Shown here: positions 33,416 to 44,429 of the stretch, in pieces | Numbering within the stretch: the first letter of the stretch is position 1 | Layout: every line of letters begins with the position of its first letter | Position numbers and translations under genes: made by a program | Assembly: GCA_014529385.2 (NCBI GenBank) | Contig: CM043949.1 | Coordinates: 110,079,977 to 110,143,976, forward strand | Source of the DNA: Adiantum capillus-veneris | Lineage: Eukaryota > Streptophyta > Polypodiopsida > Polypodiales > Pteridaceae | Length of the DNA stretch: 64,000 nucleotides | Direction of reading: 5' to 3' | The notes under the pieces: model-generated | What the model was told of the DNA's origin: nothing | Database searches by the model: none | The model's input: only the letters and a program-made list of their open reading frames with translations

Positions 33416-34986
33416 ATGTTTTTTTGCAAAACTCACAATGGTGAGTAGATTATATTAACTAAACCAAAAAATTACAAATTATAGCCATGCTCTGATGAGA
33501 CATGACATCTTCAAAGGATCATACATACATTGGTTGATAGGGAAGCCACCCTATGACAATGGTTGAGCCCACACTTTTACCCATGCAAGTCCATCATTGT
33601 GGTGCCCATGATCCTGGTCCACTCCTAAGAATTCATATGTTTTCCAACGGCAACCCCTACTTGCCTTCCAAATATGTTTGAAGTAACAAGATCTCATGAT
33701 TTGTGTTGCAATGAGCAGTGCTTGGCTCTTGAATACCTTTCCTCCCAAGAAGAGATCGTTCTTGAAGAATCCTATTTTCCAAGTCTTTTGCACCCATTTG
33801 AAAATCTTCCCTACTAGGTCACAAACCGTCGGGCACTTCTTGAAAAGGTGAGGGAGGTCTTCACTAGCTGTTCTTCATTGTGAGCATCTATTGAGGCCAA
33901 TTCCTCTAGCGAGAACCTTCACCCCAGTTAGCATGGCTCCCCATAACACCTTCCATAAGAAGACCTTCATCCCATGCAGCCATTGAGGGTGCCAGATGTT
34001 TTTCATGATGGTCTCCCATCTTGACCCCGGTTAGTTTTTGCCCCACTACTTGTTAAGCAGCAGGGAGAAACAAACTTTGAATCCATAAGGGTGAGGTACA
34101 CTTCTTTGGTTTGCAATTTCATGAAATGTATGTTCTTAGCCCATTTCCATGCTTTTCACTCAAACTTGGATTCAGAGTTCTGCAAATACCACTCTATTGA
34201 TCAATAATATTTGTGTCCCACTAAGGTTAAACCTGAGAGCCAGTTGATCTGTTTCTTTCGAGTAACTTTTGTTGTAGTCCCACAATTGGCCTAGGAATCT
34301 ATTACCTTTGCCAAGGGGACCAGTGAGTTATAGAATTGTGAAAGTACCTTGATAGCTCTCCCCATTCCAAGGAATCCATTGCTCTGTTGCATTTTTGAGT
34401 GAGATCACCTGTCATACCCCTAGGTTTCAGGATGGCCCATTGAGGGGCAAGCAGCTTGTTGTTCACCTCAAGCCCTTCCCACTAGCCACCTTGTGAGCAT
34501 ATTCTAGAGTTGTACATCATAGCCTTAGCCATAATAGCCCAACTATGGCCTTGTTTGTCTAGTGCTAACACAAACTTGGCACATTGGGCCTCCTCATGAG
34601 TGCTAGGGTTAAGAATCCCGAGACCTCCATGCTCCATAGGTATTGTAATTGTCACTCATTTAGCCCACTGCCACGACATCGAGTTTTGTTCTTCCACAAA
34701 AATCTCTTTACTCGTTTCAAGAACTCTTTCTATTTGCATTTGGCTAGCTTAAGCAAGGGACCATTAAAGTCTATATAAGGGAGCATAAATTGATTACCTT
34801 CAATTCCCTTGGAAAGGGGAGAAGCAGATACTCCCACCTTTGCATCTTATTCCTTACTTTCTCCATAACCCATAAGAATCTTTGCTTGTGAGTTACATCC
34901 ACCCCTAGAGGGGCTCCCAGGTGCCAAAATATCTTCCCTTTTGACATAATTTTCCCGGTCCACATTGACAGATCAAACAAGTTGCT

Positions 34987-35041
<55 letters not shown>

Positions 35042-35364
35042 ATCTTGATTTTTCAATGCTACACTTCGACCCTGAAGCTAAGGCATACATTTGTACAATT
35101 TTTAGGGCCTTCCTAATAACCTTAGAGTATGCTTTAAGGAAAATCACAGAGTCATCCACAAAAATCTTTGCCCAAAGTTGGTCATTGTTAGGCAAAGCCA
35201 ACCCTTGAATCTTTCCTTTGGCAGTGTTGTCTTCGAGCAATGTTACCAGAGGATGGGATCCAATGGCAAACATTAGAGAGGACAGTGGGCAGCCGTGTTT
35301 TATTGATCTCTTGACCTCAAATGTGCCCACAATTCTCTCATTGAATGTTGAGGTAAAGGCGTTG
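33416..35364 (-). pseudogene. LINE retrotransposon, reverse transcriptase to 3' end, same family as the 5.5-kb copy
   Basis: On the minus strand the first frame (from about 35364) shows FNERIVGTFEVKRSIKHGCPLSSLMFAI and FVDDSVIF, the reverse transcriptase finger and its DD catalytic motif (usually A/V-DD). It then shows GSKCSIEKS and, after a (GA)n expansion, MSKGKIFWHLGAPLG, the LG.P motif. Further down are KAWKWAK, LQTKEVYLTLM and WKIGFFKNDLFLGGKVFKSQ. The 3' end (33416-33530) matches that of the plus-strand copy, including ACTCACCATTGT. Many frameshifts and stops occur, and I could not find a target duplication. The 5' end is truncated at about 35364. Confidence 0.8.
34989..35038. repeat. 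(GA)n microsatellite inside the LINE
   Basis: Pure GA run of 50 bp that splits the LINE reverse transcriptase between the EKS and FWHLGAPLG segments. It therefore expanded within the element after insertion or within its source copy. Confidence 0.97.
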
Positions 35365-35577
35365 TGCCTTTTGTCCGGGCCGAACGTTCGATGTCCGACC
35401 GCCCGCCCACCATGTGTACACTTCCTTATTCTTTGTATACAATGAATAAGGAGCTCCTCACTCATATAGTTCGTGAGGTTGCTCCATCCACATTGTCTTG
35501 TGCTCCTCCCCTTCCTCGCATGCATTGCATCGCATCGTGCACACACGCATCTGTGCACTCACAAGTGGTACCAAAGC
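35365..35577 (+). mobile_element. Relic LTR end and primer-binding site of a plus-strand copia-like element
   Basis: At 35566-35577 TGGTACCAAAGC is a slightly diverged initiator tRNA-Met primer site, preceded by CACTCACA as an LTR end. A possible gag start (MDQRRLGKDQSYQEEIW) follows at about 35640. No second LTR is visible. Confidence 0.5.
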
Positions 35578-37213
35578 TACGGCTTGGCGATCGACGGTGC
35601 TCCCTTGGTGGCGACGGAATTCAGTGCTTGGCGGCGATGGATCAAAGGAGGTTAGGCAAGGATCAATCGTATCAAGAGGAGATTTGGTGAAACTCAGAGC
35701 AAATCTTTCATTGTGTGTGAAGCTCCTTTTGAGTGGCATGGAATCTTGAGAGCATGTACAATGGAAATGGAACAACATTTGCAGAAACACAGAAAACAAA
35801 GCTTAAGTTTTTTGCTTTGAAATAGAATTACAATATTTGATTTGGAAAAAGCTTAAGGATTGTGAGCTTGGAAGCAAGAAGGAAAGTGAGCTTGGAAGAA
35901 AAAGGGGTTTTTTTTGAGGTATGCCTGCAAAAATGGAAGCTGGAGATTTTTTTTTGGCCTTGAAGTTAACCTTAGACTTTTGAAAAGCTTGGGAGACATT
36001 TCTTAAACAAAGTAAAAAAAGTAAAAGGCTTCAAAAGGGTAACGGACCAAGCAAGAAAGAAAGTGTGTGTGTACACACACACATACACACAAGTGTTTTG
36101 ACAGAGAATAGAGCATTGTTTTTCTTTCCTCTTTCAAGTGAGTGTGTGCTAAGGTGTGTTTCACACACATATGCATGCACACACACACACACATAGAATT
36201 GAAGAGAAGTAGCATGGATATTTCCCAAAAGTGTGTGCAACGGTGTGTACACACACACAGACACTTGGTAGCGAGAGATAGCATCGGCATCGAACATGAA
36301 AAGAAGAGAGGAGAGAATTTTTCTGTGGCTTTGGCATTCTTCTCAGCTTTGGCTTTTAGCGGCTTGACATCAGTTATGACACCGACTTTGGCGGCTACAA
36401 CTTCGGTGTTTTTCTTCAAGATTAGGCGACGATGGCATCAAAGCGATCTCTTTCATCCAACGGCGGAAGGTGGCATCGACCAATTTCTCTCGTCTTCGAC
36501 ATAGCGAGAGCGAGCGAGACCAATTAAGCTCCACCCTAGCATACCTTCGGCAACAACTTCCCTCCCACGCGCCTATTCCAGAGCAGTTTTGGCTTTGATG
36601 GTTTCCCCCAGCATTGCAGCTTCAACTCGGCCATTTTGGTTTCGACGTTTTCCCCAGTTTCCAACTTTGATGGCACATATCGACACATATAGTTCCAATG
36701 GCCCATTTCGGAGCGGGAGTTTTCCTTGAGTGTGCTTAGCTCTTGGCAGGTGTTTTTGGTTGACAAGTTTATCGATTGATGAGGTAGTGTGTGCCAGTTT
36801 CCTAGCGGTTTTGCCCACAAGTTGCACAGTCTTTGTAGTACAACTTATACGACACATGTAGTGCTCATGCGACCGTGTCAAGCATTTCAGAGAGCTTTCT
36901 TGCACGGTCTTGTGCAGTTTCATGTTGTGTATACAATTACGGATATAGTTTGAGCTAGCTATAGCTCGCAAGTAGGAGGTTCGCAAGTTTACAAGTGGTT
37001 TTGGATAGGTACACGTCCATAGAGCCACTCGGTCAGGAATGAGTTGTTTTGCTAGGATGTTGGTAGTGCTATGTATGCCATTTGTGGATTTGACTGTTGA
37101 GACAGTGAGTGTTTATTTTCATGCGTATTCAATGAGATTTTTTGCTCAGTTTTTAAGAGAAACTTTATCGGACTTTTCCTAGATTCTCGTCGTGGTTTAT
37201 GCATATTTGCAAT
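35578..37213. other. Mostly unrecognised; possible gag start and (GT)n patches
   Basis: Apart from the short gag-like frame near 35640, I see TGTGTGTACACACACAC palindromic patches (36063-36085, 36240-36262) and frames without domains (36003-36419 and 36573-37028, minus). It may be decayed retroelement. Confidence 0.35.
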
Positions 37214-37710
37214 TTACTCTTTGATCGAGTTGTAGGCATTGTAAACCCATATTGTAAATTTCTTCTTGTAAACCCATTTGCAAGGTAAAGCTTTTGCATC
37301 ATTTGGCAGTTCTACCAAGTCCCAAGTGTCATTAGCCAGAATCGAGTTATACTCAAATTCCATAGCCTGATGCCACTTCACCACATCATCCGTCATCATG
37401 GCTTCTTGGTAGCAGCTTGGCTCACTGCAATCGATCAACATGATGTAATCAAGACTTGGCTTGAAACGTGCAGGTGGACGAGAGACTCTAGTAGATCGTC
37501 TCACTTCTTGACCATTGCTATCCTCTCCCTCTAGAGCACTGCTAGTGGAAGGTACATCACTAGCCCGCTGAGTTGATTTCACTCTCTCTGAACATCCTCA
37601 AAAGTGACTCTCCGAATCTCTATGTCCTTGATAGGTTGTTTATGCATCTTTGATTCAGGAAAGAGTCACAGCCATGCTTTCTAGGGCAAATCTCACACAA
37701 GGCTTTTGGG
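37214..37710 (-). pseudogene. Copia G: internally deleted pol joined to its leader
   Basis: The minus frame contains RRSTRVSRPPARFKPSLDY, then CYQEAMMTDDVVKWHQAMEF, then NDTWDLVELPNDAKALPCKW and VYKKKF, the start of a copia reverse transcriptase (RVT_2). Only about 130 nt upstream lies the primer-binding site (37710-37723). So gag, protease and integrase are missing, and the element is a large internal deletion derivative. Pol also stops at about 37280. Confidence 0.75.
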
Positions 37711-37764
37711 CTCTGATACCAATTGAAGGTGCCGCGGGAAGCGTGTGCGAGTGCAAGTGCGAGA

Positions 37765-37766
<2 letters not shown>
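37710..37766 (-). other. Primer-binding site and inner LTR end of copia G
   Basis: The minus strand reads ATTGGTATCAGAGC (37723-37710). The LTR ends ...CACCTTCA at 37724. The far LTR end is not recognisable because the sequence merges with the gypsy LTR region. Confidence 0.75.

Positions 37767-37841
<75 letters not shown>
37767..37841. repeat. (GA)n microsatellite, 75 bp
   Basis: Pure GA run within LTR sequence. Confidence 0.98.
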
Positions 37842-37846
<5 letters not shown>

Positions 37847-38445
37847 TTTGGGTGGAGCGCTGTTAACCCTCACGGCTCACGGACACCCCATCACCTACGA
37901 CGGATGTGTATTATGTATTTGGTAGAGTCAGGTACCGGGCTTGTCGAACCAATAGGAAAAGGGTAAGAGTGATCGCCGATGAGAGGCGCACTCTAACTGG
38001 GACATTCAAGGGATTAGTTGGCTAAGCATGGGCGCCCAAGTGTGAATGGGGTGAGCTCATATAAAAGCCAACTAAACCTAAAATTCACGCATTCTCTCAT
38101 TTGTGCAATAGAAGAGTGCTCTTGCTCCATCTCCATCTCCATCTTCTTCTTCTTCACCTCCTTGTGTGTGCATGTATGTGAGAGAGAGAGAGAGGGAGAG
38201 TGTGTGTGCGATCGAGAATTACGAAGGCACGACGGCGACGAAGCGGTTGAGCGCGGCACAACTGCAGCTTCTTCTTCATCGGGGCGAGGAATCTACCACG
38301 AAGGCGAGCGTAGAGCGGTGAGTGACACACCCTTTGCTCTCTTGAGCTTGCTAGATTAGTCTTGTTGTGTGCTTGGAGCCATTTGTAGCTCGCACACGGT
38401 GTATCGGCAAGTCCCTTGCTTCGACAGTGCGACAAGGAGCGCACA
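37842..38445 (+). mobile_element. 5' LTR region of the gypsy element (left end unresolved)
   Basis: The right end GCGCACA (38439-38445) directly precedes a gypsy-type primer site. A TATA box (ATATAAAA, 38059-38066) precedes a transcribed, pyrimidine-rich leader. I cannot separate it on the left from the LTR of copia G, and no matching 3' LTR appears in the window. Confidence 0.55.
38059..38066 (+). promoter_or_regulatory. TATA box of the gypsy LTR
   Basis: ATATAAAA lies in the LTR about 390 bp before the primer-binding site, a usual U3/R distance. Confidence 0.5.
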
Positions 38446-38448
38446 TTT

Positions 38449-38467
38449 TTGGCGCCGCTGCCGGGAA
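38449..38467 (+). other. Gypsy primer-binding site
   Basis: TTGGCGCCGCTGCCGGGAA closely resembles the TGGCGCCGTTGCCGGGGA site used by plant Athila/Tat-type gypsy elements. Confidence 0.8.
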
Positions 38468-38562
38468 ATCCCCCTGCACTAAGCGCGCGGTTATCGCCTT
38501 AAAAAAAAAAAAAAAAAACATGCGACTGGGGGGCTACACTAAAATTTTGATCGGGATCGTTT

Positions 38563-38608
38563 CCCAAGCCCAAGCCCAAGCCCAAGCCCAAGCCCAAGCC
38601 CAAGCCCA
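38563..38608. repeat. (CCCAAG)n hexamer repeat
   Basis: About seven hexamer copies lie in the gypsy leader, upstream of gag. Confidence 0.95.
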
Positions 38609-39024
38609 GGCCTCAGTCCTCGGTCTTATGATATATACTAGACTCACTCTTATATATATACCCTACCCCCTCAAGAGGGAATGAGAGCATGTGGGGCAAG
38701 TCCTCCACTCTCCTCCCTTCTCTTCCCACTTGCACCCTTAGACTTTCTAATTTGGGCCTAGTTCCCTACTAGAAATTGACGGTTTTAGGGATTTCGAAAA
38801 CATAAAGTGACCAAACGGAGGGCTGTAAAGCACGGCATGTCCCTCTGACCTAGACGCTCGTTTTGAGCTATTATACGTTCTATTCTATAGCTGGGTCAGA
38901 AAAAAAGGACCAAAAAATCAAAAAATAAATAAATAAGAAAAGACTTGGGTTGCAAAACACCCAAAATTACTAGGTGAGCAGCCTTCACGGGCCCTCATTG
39001 ACACTTCTAGGGGATCCAAGTCAT

Positions 39025-42000
39025 ATGAACCTACGCTCTGGACGAGTGTTAGAGCACGAGCATATTGGTAGTGCCTCCATTTATGCGGGCACCCATTATT
39101 CCTCCACCCTAGGTTCTGGACCTTCGGCCGGGACTCAAGGTAGCGCGACCCAAGATCCTCATATCGCGTCTAGTGATTCTTCCTCTGACTACGAAGTCAT
39201 GGAGGGGTATCCTACACCAAACCCTCATAGTTCAAGTCAAGACATGCATGCCATGGGCCCACGGCCCTGGTCCAGCGTGTTTAGCCGCTTAAAAGAGACC
39301 CTTAGTAGAGCTACTCGCTCCGAACATGCGGTTAATGAAATAAATGAAGGGAGTGGGGAAGTAAATTCGTCATTCATGCCTAAAATAGAACCTATGCTTC
39401 TTGAGAGTGTGCATGTGAATGTTCCATCCACTGCACCTCCTGATCCTGTAGGACTATCTCCCTCTGAGGTTTTACTACCCGATGGTAGGAGTCTTGCCGA
39501 AGTGCAAGAGATCGAACGCTATATGCAAGCAACAAGGGAGAGGGAAATTGAGAACCTACGAAAGCTAGAACAAAGTCAAGCCCTGAAAGCAAAGGCTCCT
39601 GTGACAACAATCATGCTAGTCGAGCAACCGAGTGCTCCCAAGGTGGCAGTCACGGAGGGGCAAGCTATGGGGAGCAATAATGCTTCCACTTCAAGGGAAA
39701 CCTCCAGCACGCCAGGCCTAGATGGGATATTCCTAAACAAAAATTGGGAGTATGACCTACAAGCAGAAGCTTTAACTGATCGGTACACAGGACACACCTA
39801 TCATGTGGGTTGGTTAGATGTTCTACAATCCACATCGGGTGCTACTAGAATAGATGAGCAACAACAGAAAGTCTGTGATGTCCTCCATAGGATTGTCGAG
39901 TTAGAAAGACAGAACACAGGGATAAACATGCTTTCAATAGGCCTAATGAGATTCTTGGATACGGGAAAGGCCAACCAACCAACCCTGTCACAAATGGAGA
40001 CTCCCTCAGTGAGCCCCATTGATCCTCCATATGTTGTTTCGCCAGGAGCCTCAGTACAATCTGAGCCCACAAGTGGCAGCTTTACCTTTCCAGATCTAGC
40101 TCATCTTTCTCTTAATGACACTACGGCTACCATGCATATCCCAATGGTGAGCATGACAAGAAGTACATCATGGAGTTCATTTGTTAACACTGCGCCGATG
40201 CCTAGTAGCACAGTGCCCCCAACTATACCTACATGTATGTATCAATCATGTGCACCTGTCGTACCTCAGCCTCATGTAGCTCCTACACCTCCGATTATTC
40301 CAAGAGCTTACAATCCACAATGGAACTATCCAAGCTCTTATACAGGTGGATCCATGCCATTTAATAATAACATGCCATATCAAGCACCCCCTATGCCTAG
40401 GGCCACGCCTGTAAACTTTGGACCACCGTTTGGTACACCACCATACGAAATTTGGGACCCAAGAGCCACGCGTATGCCAAGGCCAAGGCCAACTCCCATC
40501 TCACATGTGGTTCCAGGAGCACATACACCCATTATACCTGCTCAAATAGGAGATTTGGCAGCATTTGCTGAAACTATCGGTCGCTCTATTGCGGAAAACA
40601 TGCGTAGTGCACCTGATAGAGAGCCTAGGAGCAAGGCAGTTCAAGTAGCTAAGCTCACACAGAAATTCAGTGGAGACGGAGATGCTAGAAAGCATATGGA
40701 AGTCTTTGAACATGTGTGCGATTCCTTGGAAGAGCACAATGAGCTACATAAGTGTAAGGCTTTGAGTTTGACCCTAAGCGGAAAGGCTGGAGATTGGTAT
40801 AGAACCTTAAGAGTAGAAGAGAAAACGATCTACTCTACTCTTAGGAGACTGTTCTTAAAAGAATACATACGAGAGGGAGTACTTTGGGGTGTAGCCTCTC
40901 AGCTCTAGAAAGCCCAACGAGAAGAAGGTGAATCCGTGAGAGACTTCATTAGTCGCCTAAAGAATTTGAATTCTCGATGCAATCCAAACGAGCGATTCAA
41001 CAACAACCAATTGCTCGATAGATTCATTAGGGGACTACGACATGAAAGTATCTATAATGGCCTAGTCATTAGAGGTATCACTACTTGGGAAGCAGTCACC
41101 ATGAATGCAATCCAATTGGAGGATAATTTAATGATTGCAGGAGAAAGAGTGTCTACCGAGCCGAAGTCAAGTAGCTCGCAAGCATCAGGGCATGAGCCAA
41201 TGAAGATAAAGCCAATCGTGAAAGAGCAAACGATATCTAAGATGACTTTGGCAGATCTCACCAAGGCCATCCAAGAAAGCCTTAGGGGTAATCGTGCTCC
41301 ACAAAACACTCATATGTATCCAAGAAGGGAGCAACAATGGTGCTCAATTTTCTTGGGCCCACATACTACGAGTGAATGCCCTACTTTCAGAGTAAAGTTT
41401 AACGGGACTTGTAACACGTGTGGTAGGTATGGCCATCAAGCGAAGGATTGCCTAATGCTTAAACGCATCATGGAAAATAGACCGCCTATAGCTTGGGAAG
41501 ACTCACCTCGAGTTCCTGCATTGATGCCTACCCCACCCATGGAGCAACAGTTGCCATTACAGCACATGGTCCCTAGAACCCAAAATGTGGTCCAAACCAC
41601 ACCGTTGCCACCTCCAGTGCTAGGACCGCAACCCCCTCATCCAAGAGCTACACCTATGAACCAAATAGGTTGCGAGTCATCTAGTACTTATGTAGATTGC
41701 GAAGGGGACATAGACCCTAGTATCACCTATGGAGTCGACATGATTGAGGAGTGTCCCATGTACTATATGGAAGACCATTGGGGAAAAATCAAACCGATAT
41801 ATCAAGCTACTGCGCTAGCAACAAGAGGCCAAAACATTAATAGTTTTGCCAGGAGACCACCTCTTCAGTGCTACGAATGTGGTGGACCACATCGAGTAGC
41901 TGAGTGCCCCATTAGAATGCAAAAGAATGCTGCACTAATGCAAACAAGTCAAGGGAGTGCATTGGCAATGCCAATACTCATTTGTAATCGTTGTGGCATA

Positions 42001-42270
42001 GATCATTTGATCGCACAGTGTCCTAACAATCCAAACGCACCGAAAATCACACCATTGAACTTAATAGAGATTGTTGATGGGACACCCCCAACTATAAACA
42101 TAGCACCAGTGAATGCACTCACACGGTCGATGCTCCAAAAGCAAAATTACATCCTCGAAGAGAGAGATGCTGCATCCATTGGCCGAGTGAGAAAGAAGAA
42201 AACACGAAGAAAGAAATCCCTTAATGCTTCTAGCTCAAAACCTAGTTCAAAGACTAACATAAGGACATGA
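39025..42270 (+). pseudogene. Gypsy Gag with three zinc knuckles, one in-frame TAG
   Basis: The first ATG is at 39025 (MNLRSGRVLE, a common gypsy gag start); the frame is open from 38974. A long Ser/Pro-rich N-terminal region precedes the capsid domain (Retrotrans_gag): KLTQKFSGDGDARKHMEVF, LSGKAGDWYRTLR, then after TAG at 40906-40908, EGESVRDFISRLKNL and LLDRFIRGLRHESI. The TAG falls inside the capsid domain, which suggests a nonsense mutation rather than programmed readthrough. Three zinc knuckles follow: CNTCGRYGHQAKDC is standard CX2CX4HX4C, while CYECGGPHRVAEC and CNRCGIDHLIAQC have three residues before His. The frame ends with TGA at 42268-42270. Gag would form the particle and bind the RNA. 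Confidence 0.85.
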
Positions 42271-43665
42271 GAGGATCCCGTGTATATGAATGACCCTGAG
42301 GATGACTCAAATTCGACAGAGACCACGGAGACCAAAACTATTACTACAAAGGAAAAAGCCAGTGAGGAGGATCACGAGAGGGAATTAAGACGAACACCAA
42401 AAGAGTATTCAAAGTTAAACCACCCAGTTGCGAACCCCCAAGATAAGCCACGAGAGATGAAAAATGAGGATTGCAAGAGAAAGATTGGAACCTATCCAAA
42501 CCCAACAGTGGAAATTGAACGAGTCCAACAACTGAGGGGTTTGGTGGAAGAAACTCAACGAACATTAGAACCTGAACCCAAACATATCCAGATGTCGGAC
42601 ACAGTGTTTCCCACACAAGTTCAATCTCACAAGAACTACAGGCCGTTAGCTATACCCAGTATCATTCGGGAGGAGAGTGAGGGTAGGACATCTGAAAGTG
42701 GACACACACCTTTCCTACTAGAGAGAATGTTTGGTGAGGGAATGCCCGACCCCCTTGAGGAAGTGGAGATTCCATCTTCACCATTCTCTTGTCAGGGTCC
42801 TACGTCCCACAAGATGTCATTAAATGTTGCCAAATTGATGGATTTCATGTCTTCAGAAGTTAGAACCACCATCATGTCCAAACTATATAAAGACCCCAAG
42901 CTAGTCTCAGCTCTTCGAGCCTTCCTCAATGGAGAATTACAGGCCGGATTACCACAGTTTGCACATATGAACAAACCTGACTCGGTAATGAATGATGAGG
43001 AACATTTAGCACCACCATCTGACCTAGCGGGACATGAATATGTAATTGAAGTACCCGTTAACAAGTTGGGGCAATACTTTGAAGGTGATGAATCTAATGC
43101 TACTCTACCAATCACTACTAAAGGATTAACTGTAAAGGGGGTCCTTGACGGTGGTGCGGGAGTCAGCATGGTGACAAAGAGTTGTTGGGAGTCTATGGGG
43201 CGACCTCACCTTGAAGCCACAACCGTAGTGGTAAAAATGGCTAATGGATCTATTGTTACGCCTATTGGAATGCTAAAGGATCTTAGAATCAAGGTCTTGG
43301 GACACAAGGTAAGGCAAACTTTCATTGTTATGGATTTTTCCAAGCATCCTATGTCATTTGAGATGATCTTAGGGCGTCCATTCATGAGGGAAGCAAAAAT
43401 GGTGCATGACTGGTCCAAAAACCACGTCTACTTACAGTTCCAAGACTCTGTCATTCGAGTTGATCTTTTAAGTGGTCGAACGTTTCCTCTAGGAAATAAA
43501 TTCATCATTGATAATCGATCAGACACAACAATTCACTCAGCTCCATTACAGTATTGTTACACGTGTAACGAAGACACGGATATTGGGAAGAACTCTCCTT
43601 ATATGGATTTCCGGGTATCCTACCCGGAATGGCTGAGTCAGACAATGTCGATTGGGTACACCTAG
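42271..43665 (+). CDS. Gypsy aspartic protease ORF (first retropepsin)
   Basis: It is in the same frame as gag and separated from it only by the TGA at 42268-42270; the first ATG is at 42286. After a charged linker the C-terminal third holds a retropepsin: VLDGGAGVSMVTKSCWESMG (43141-43200), then a beta-rich stretch (VVKMANGSIVTPIG) and EMILGRPFM. The active-site strand reads D-G-G-A (43147-43158) in place of the usual D-T/S-G-A, while the ILGR motif is standard. If active it would cleave Gag-Pol. The frame closes at 43665, overlapping the next frame by 37 nt. Confidence 0.8.
   Translation, partial: EDPVYMNDPEDDSNSTETTETKTITTKEKASEEDHERELRRTPKEYSKLNHPVANPQDKPREMKNEDCKRKIGTYPNPTVEIERVQQLRGLVEETQRTLEPEPKHIQMSDTVFPTQVQSHKNYRPLAIPSIIREESEGRTSESGHTPFLLERMFGEGMPDPLEEVEIPSSPFSCQGPTSHKMSLNVAKLMDFMSSEVRTTIMSKLYKDPKLVSALRAFLNGELQAGLPQFAHMNKPDSVMNDEEHLAPPSDLAGHEYVIEVPVNKLGQYFEGDESNATLPITTKGLTVKGVLDGGAGVSMVTKSCWESMGRPHLEATTVVVKMANGSIVTPIGMLKDLRIKVLGHKVRQTFIVMDFSKHPMSFEMILGRPFMREAKMVHDWSKNHVYLQFQDSVIRVDLLSGRTFPLGNKFIIDNRSDTTIHSAPLQYCYTCNEDTDIGKNSPYMDFRVSYPEWLSQTMSIGYT
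43611..43627 (+). other. Short perfect hairpin at the protease / next-ORF junction
   Basis: CCGGGTA-TCC-TACCCGG forms a 7-bp stem with a 3-nt loop one base before the ATG (43629) of the overlapping ORF. It may act in reinitiation or recoding. Confidence 0.5.
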
Positions 43666-44429
43666 CGGCAACTATAGATACATGGGGAGCTAGAGGAACA
43701 ACCTGGGTAACACCAGATGGGGAAGAGATACCACACATTGCACCAGTAAACATGTTAGGTGTAGCGCATGTAACATCCGATGATAAGAAAGAGGCACACC
43801 TACCTGAGAGTGAAACCGATGATTCCTCAAAGGCTTCAGGCCAATACACATCAGAAACGGAATCTCAGGGAGAAATGGATTCAGAACCTGAGGAAACATC
43901 GAGTGAGCCAAGTATAGAAACTGAACACTCAAGGTCTAGTACGACCATCTATGGTAATTTATATGAGAGTGAAGAAGATACAAGCAAAGACCTATCAAGC
44001 GAGTCGAGTTCAAACATTTACCAAAATCAAAACCTTAACAAGAAACAAAGGTTATATAAGAGACGACGATATCGAGCAAATGTGAGAGCTAGGATAAACA
44101 AGGAAAGATCTACTGCAGAATGGCTTAGCTATCTAGGGGCATGTGATGCTCATCGAAAGCTAGTAGACAATTGGGGTGAACATCTCTAGAGTGTCATGTG
44201 GTGCAGCTCGCGACCCATTGACCTCGCTCAATTGGAGGTTACAGAGCTGAAATTGAGTCGAACTATAAGAAGACGTCAAAACCGAGAGTTAGCACAACAA
44301 CAAAAGGAGGCAGAACTAAAAGAAAGGTCTCCGTTAGGACAAGAGCCTGCTGACTTACATACGGCTCCTGAACATTTTAAATCTTATACCACGGGGGAGC
44401 GAAAGGTTTTGTATGCCAAAGCCCAATGA
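43629..44429 (+). pseudogene. Gypsy linker region between protease and reverse transcriptase
   Basis: A frame starting at the ATG at 43629 (MAESDNVDWVHLAATI) overlaps the protease ORF. It contains an acidic Ser/Glu-rich segment and a basic segment (KKQRLYKRRRYRANVRARIN). It is closed by TAG at 44187-44189, continues in frame to TGA at 44427-44429, and then in frame into the reverse transcriptase ORF. I recognise no domain. It is either an extended pol N-terminus with two nonsense codons or a separate small ORF. Confidence 0.55.

Noticed and set aside
33416-35364. Target duplication around the second LINE
   Set aside because: AAGGTAAA-like sequence near both ends is too short and misplaced; no convincing duplication was found.
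38563-38608. CRISPR-like or coding Gln-Ala repeat
   Set aside because: It is a plain CCCAAG hexamer run in a retrotransposon leader without spacers.
40906-40908. Programmed stop-codon readthrough in gypsy Gag
   Set aside because: The TAG sits within the capsid domain rather than at a gag-pol border, and other stops and frameshifts in the element point to ordinary decay.
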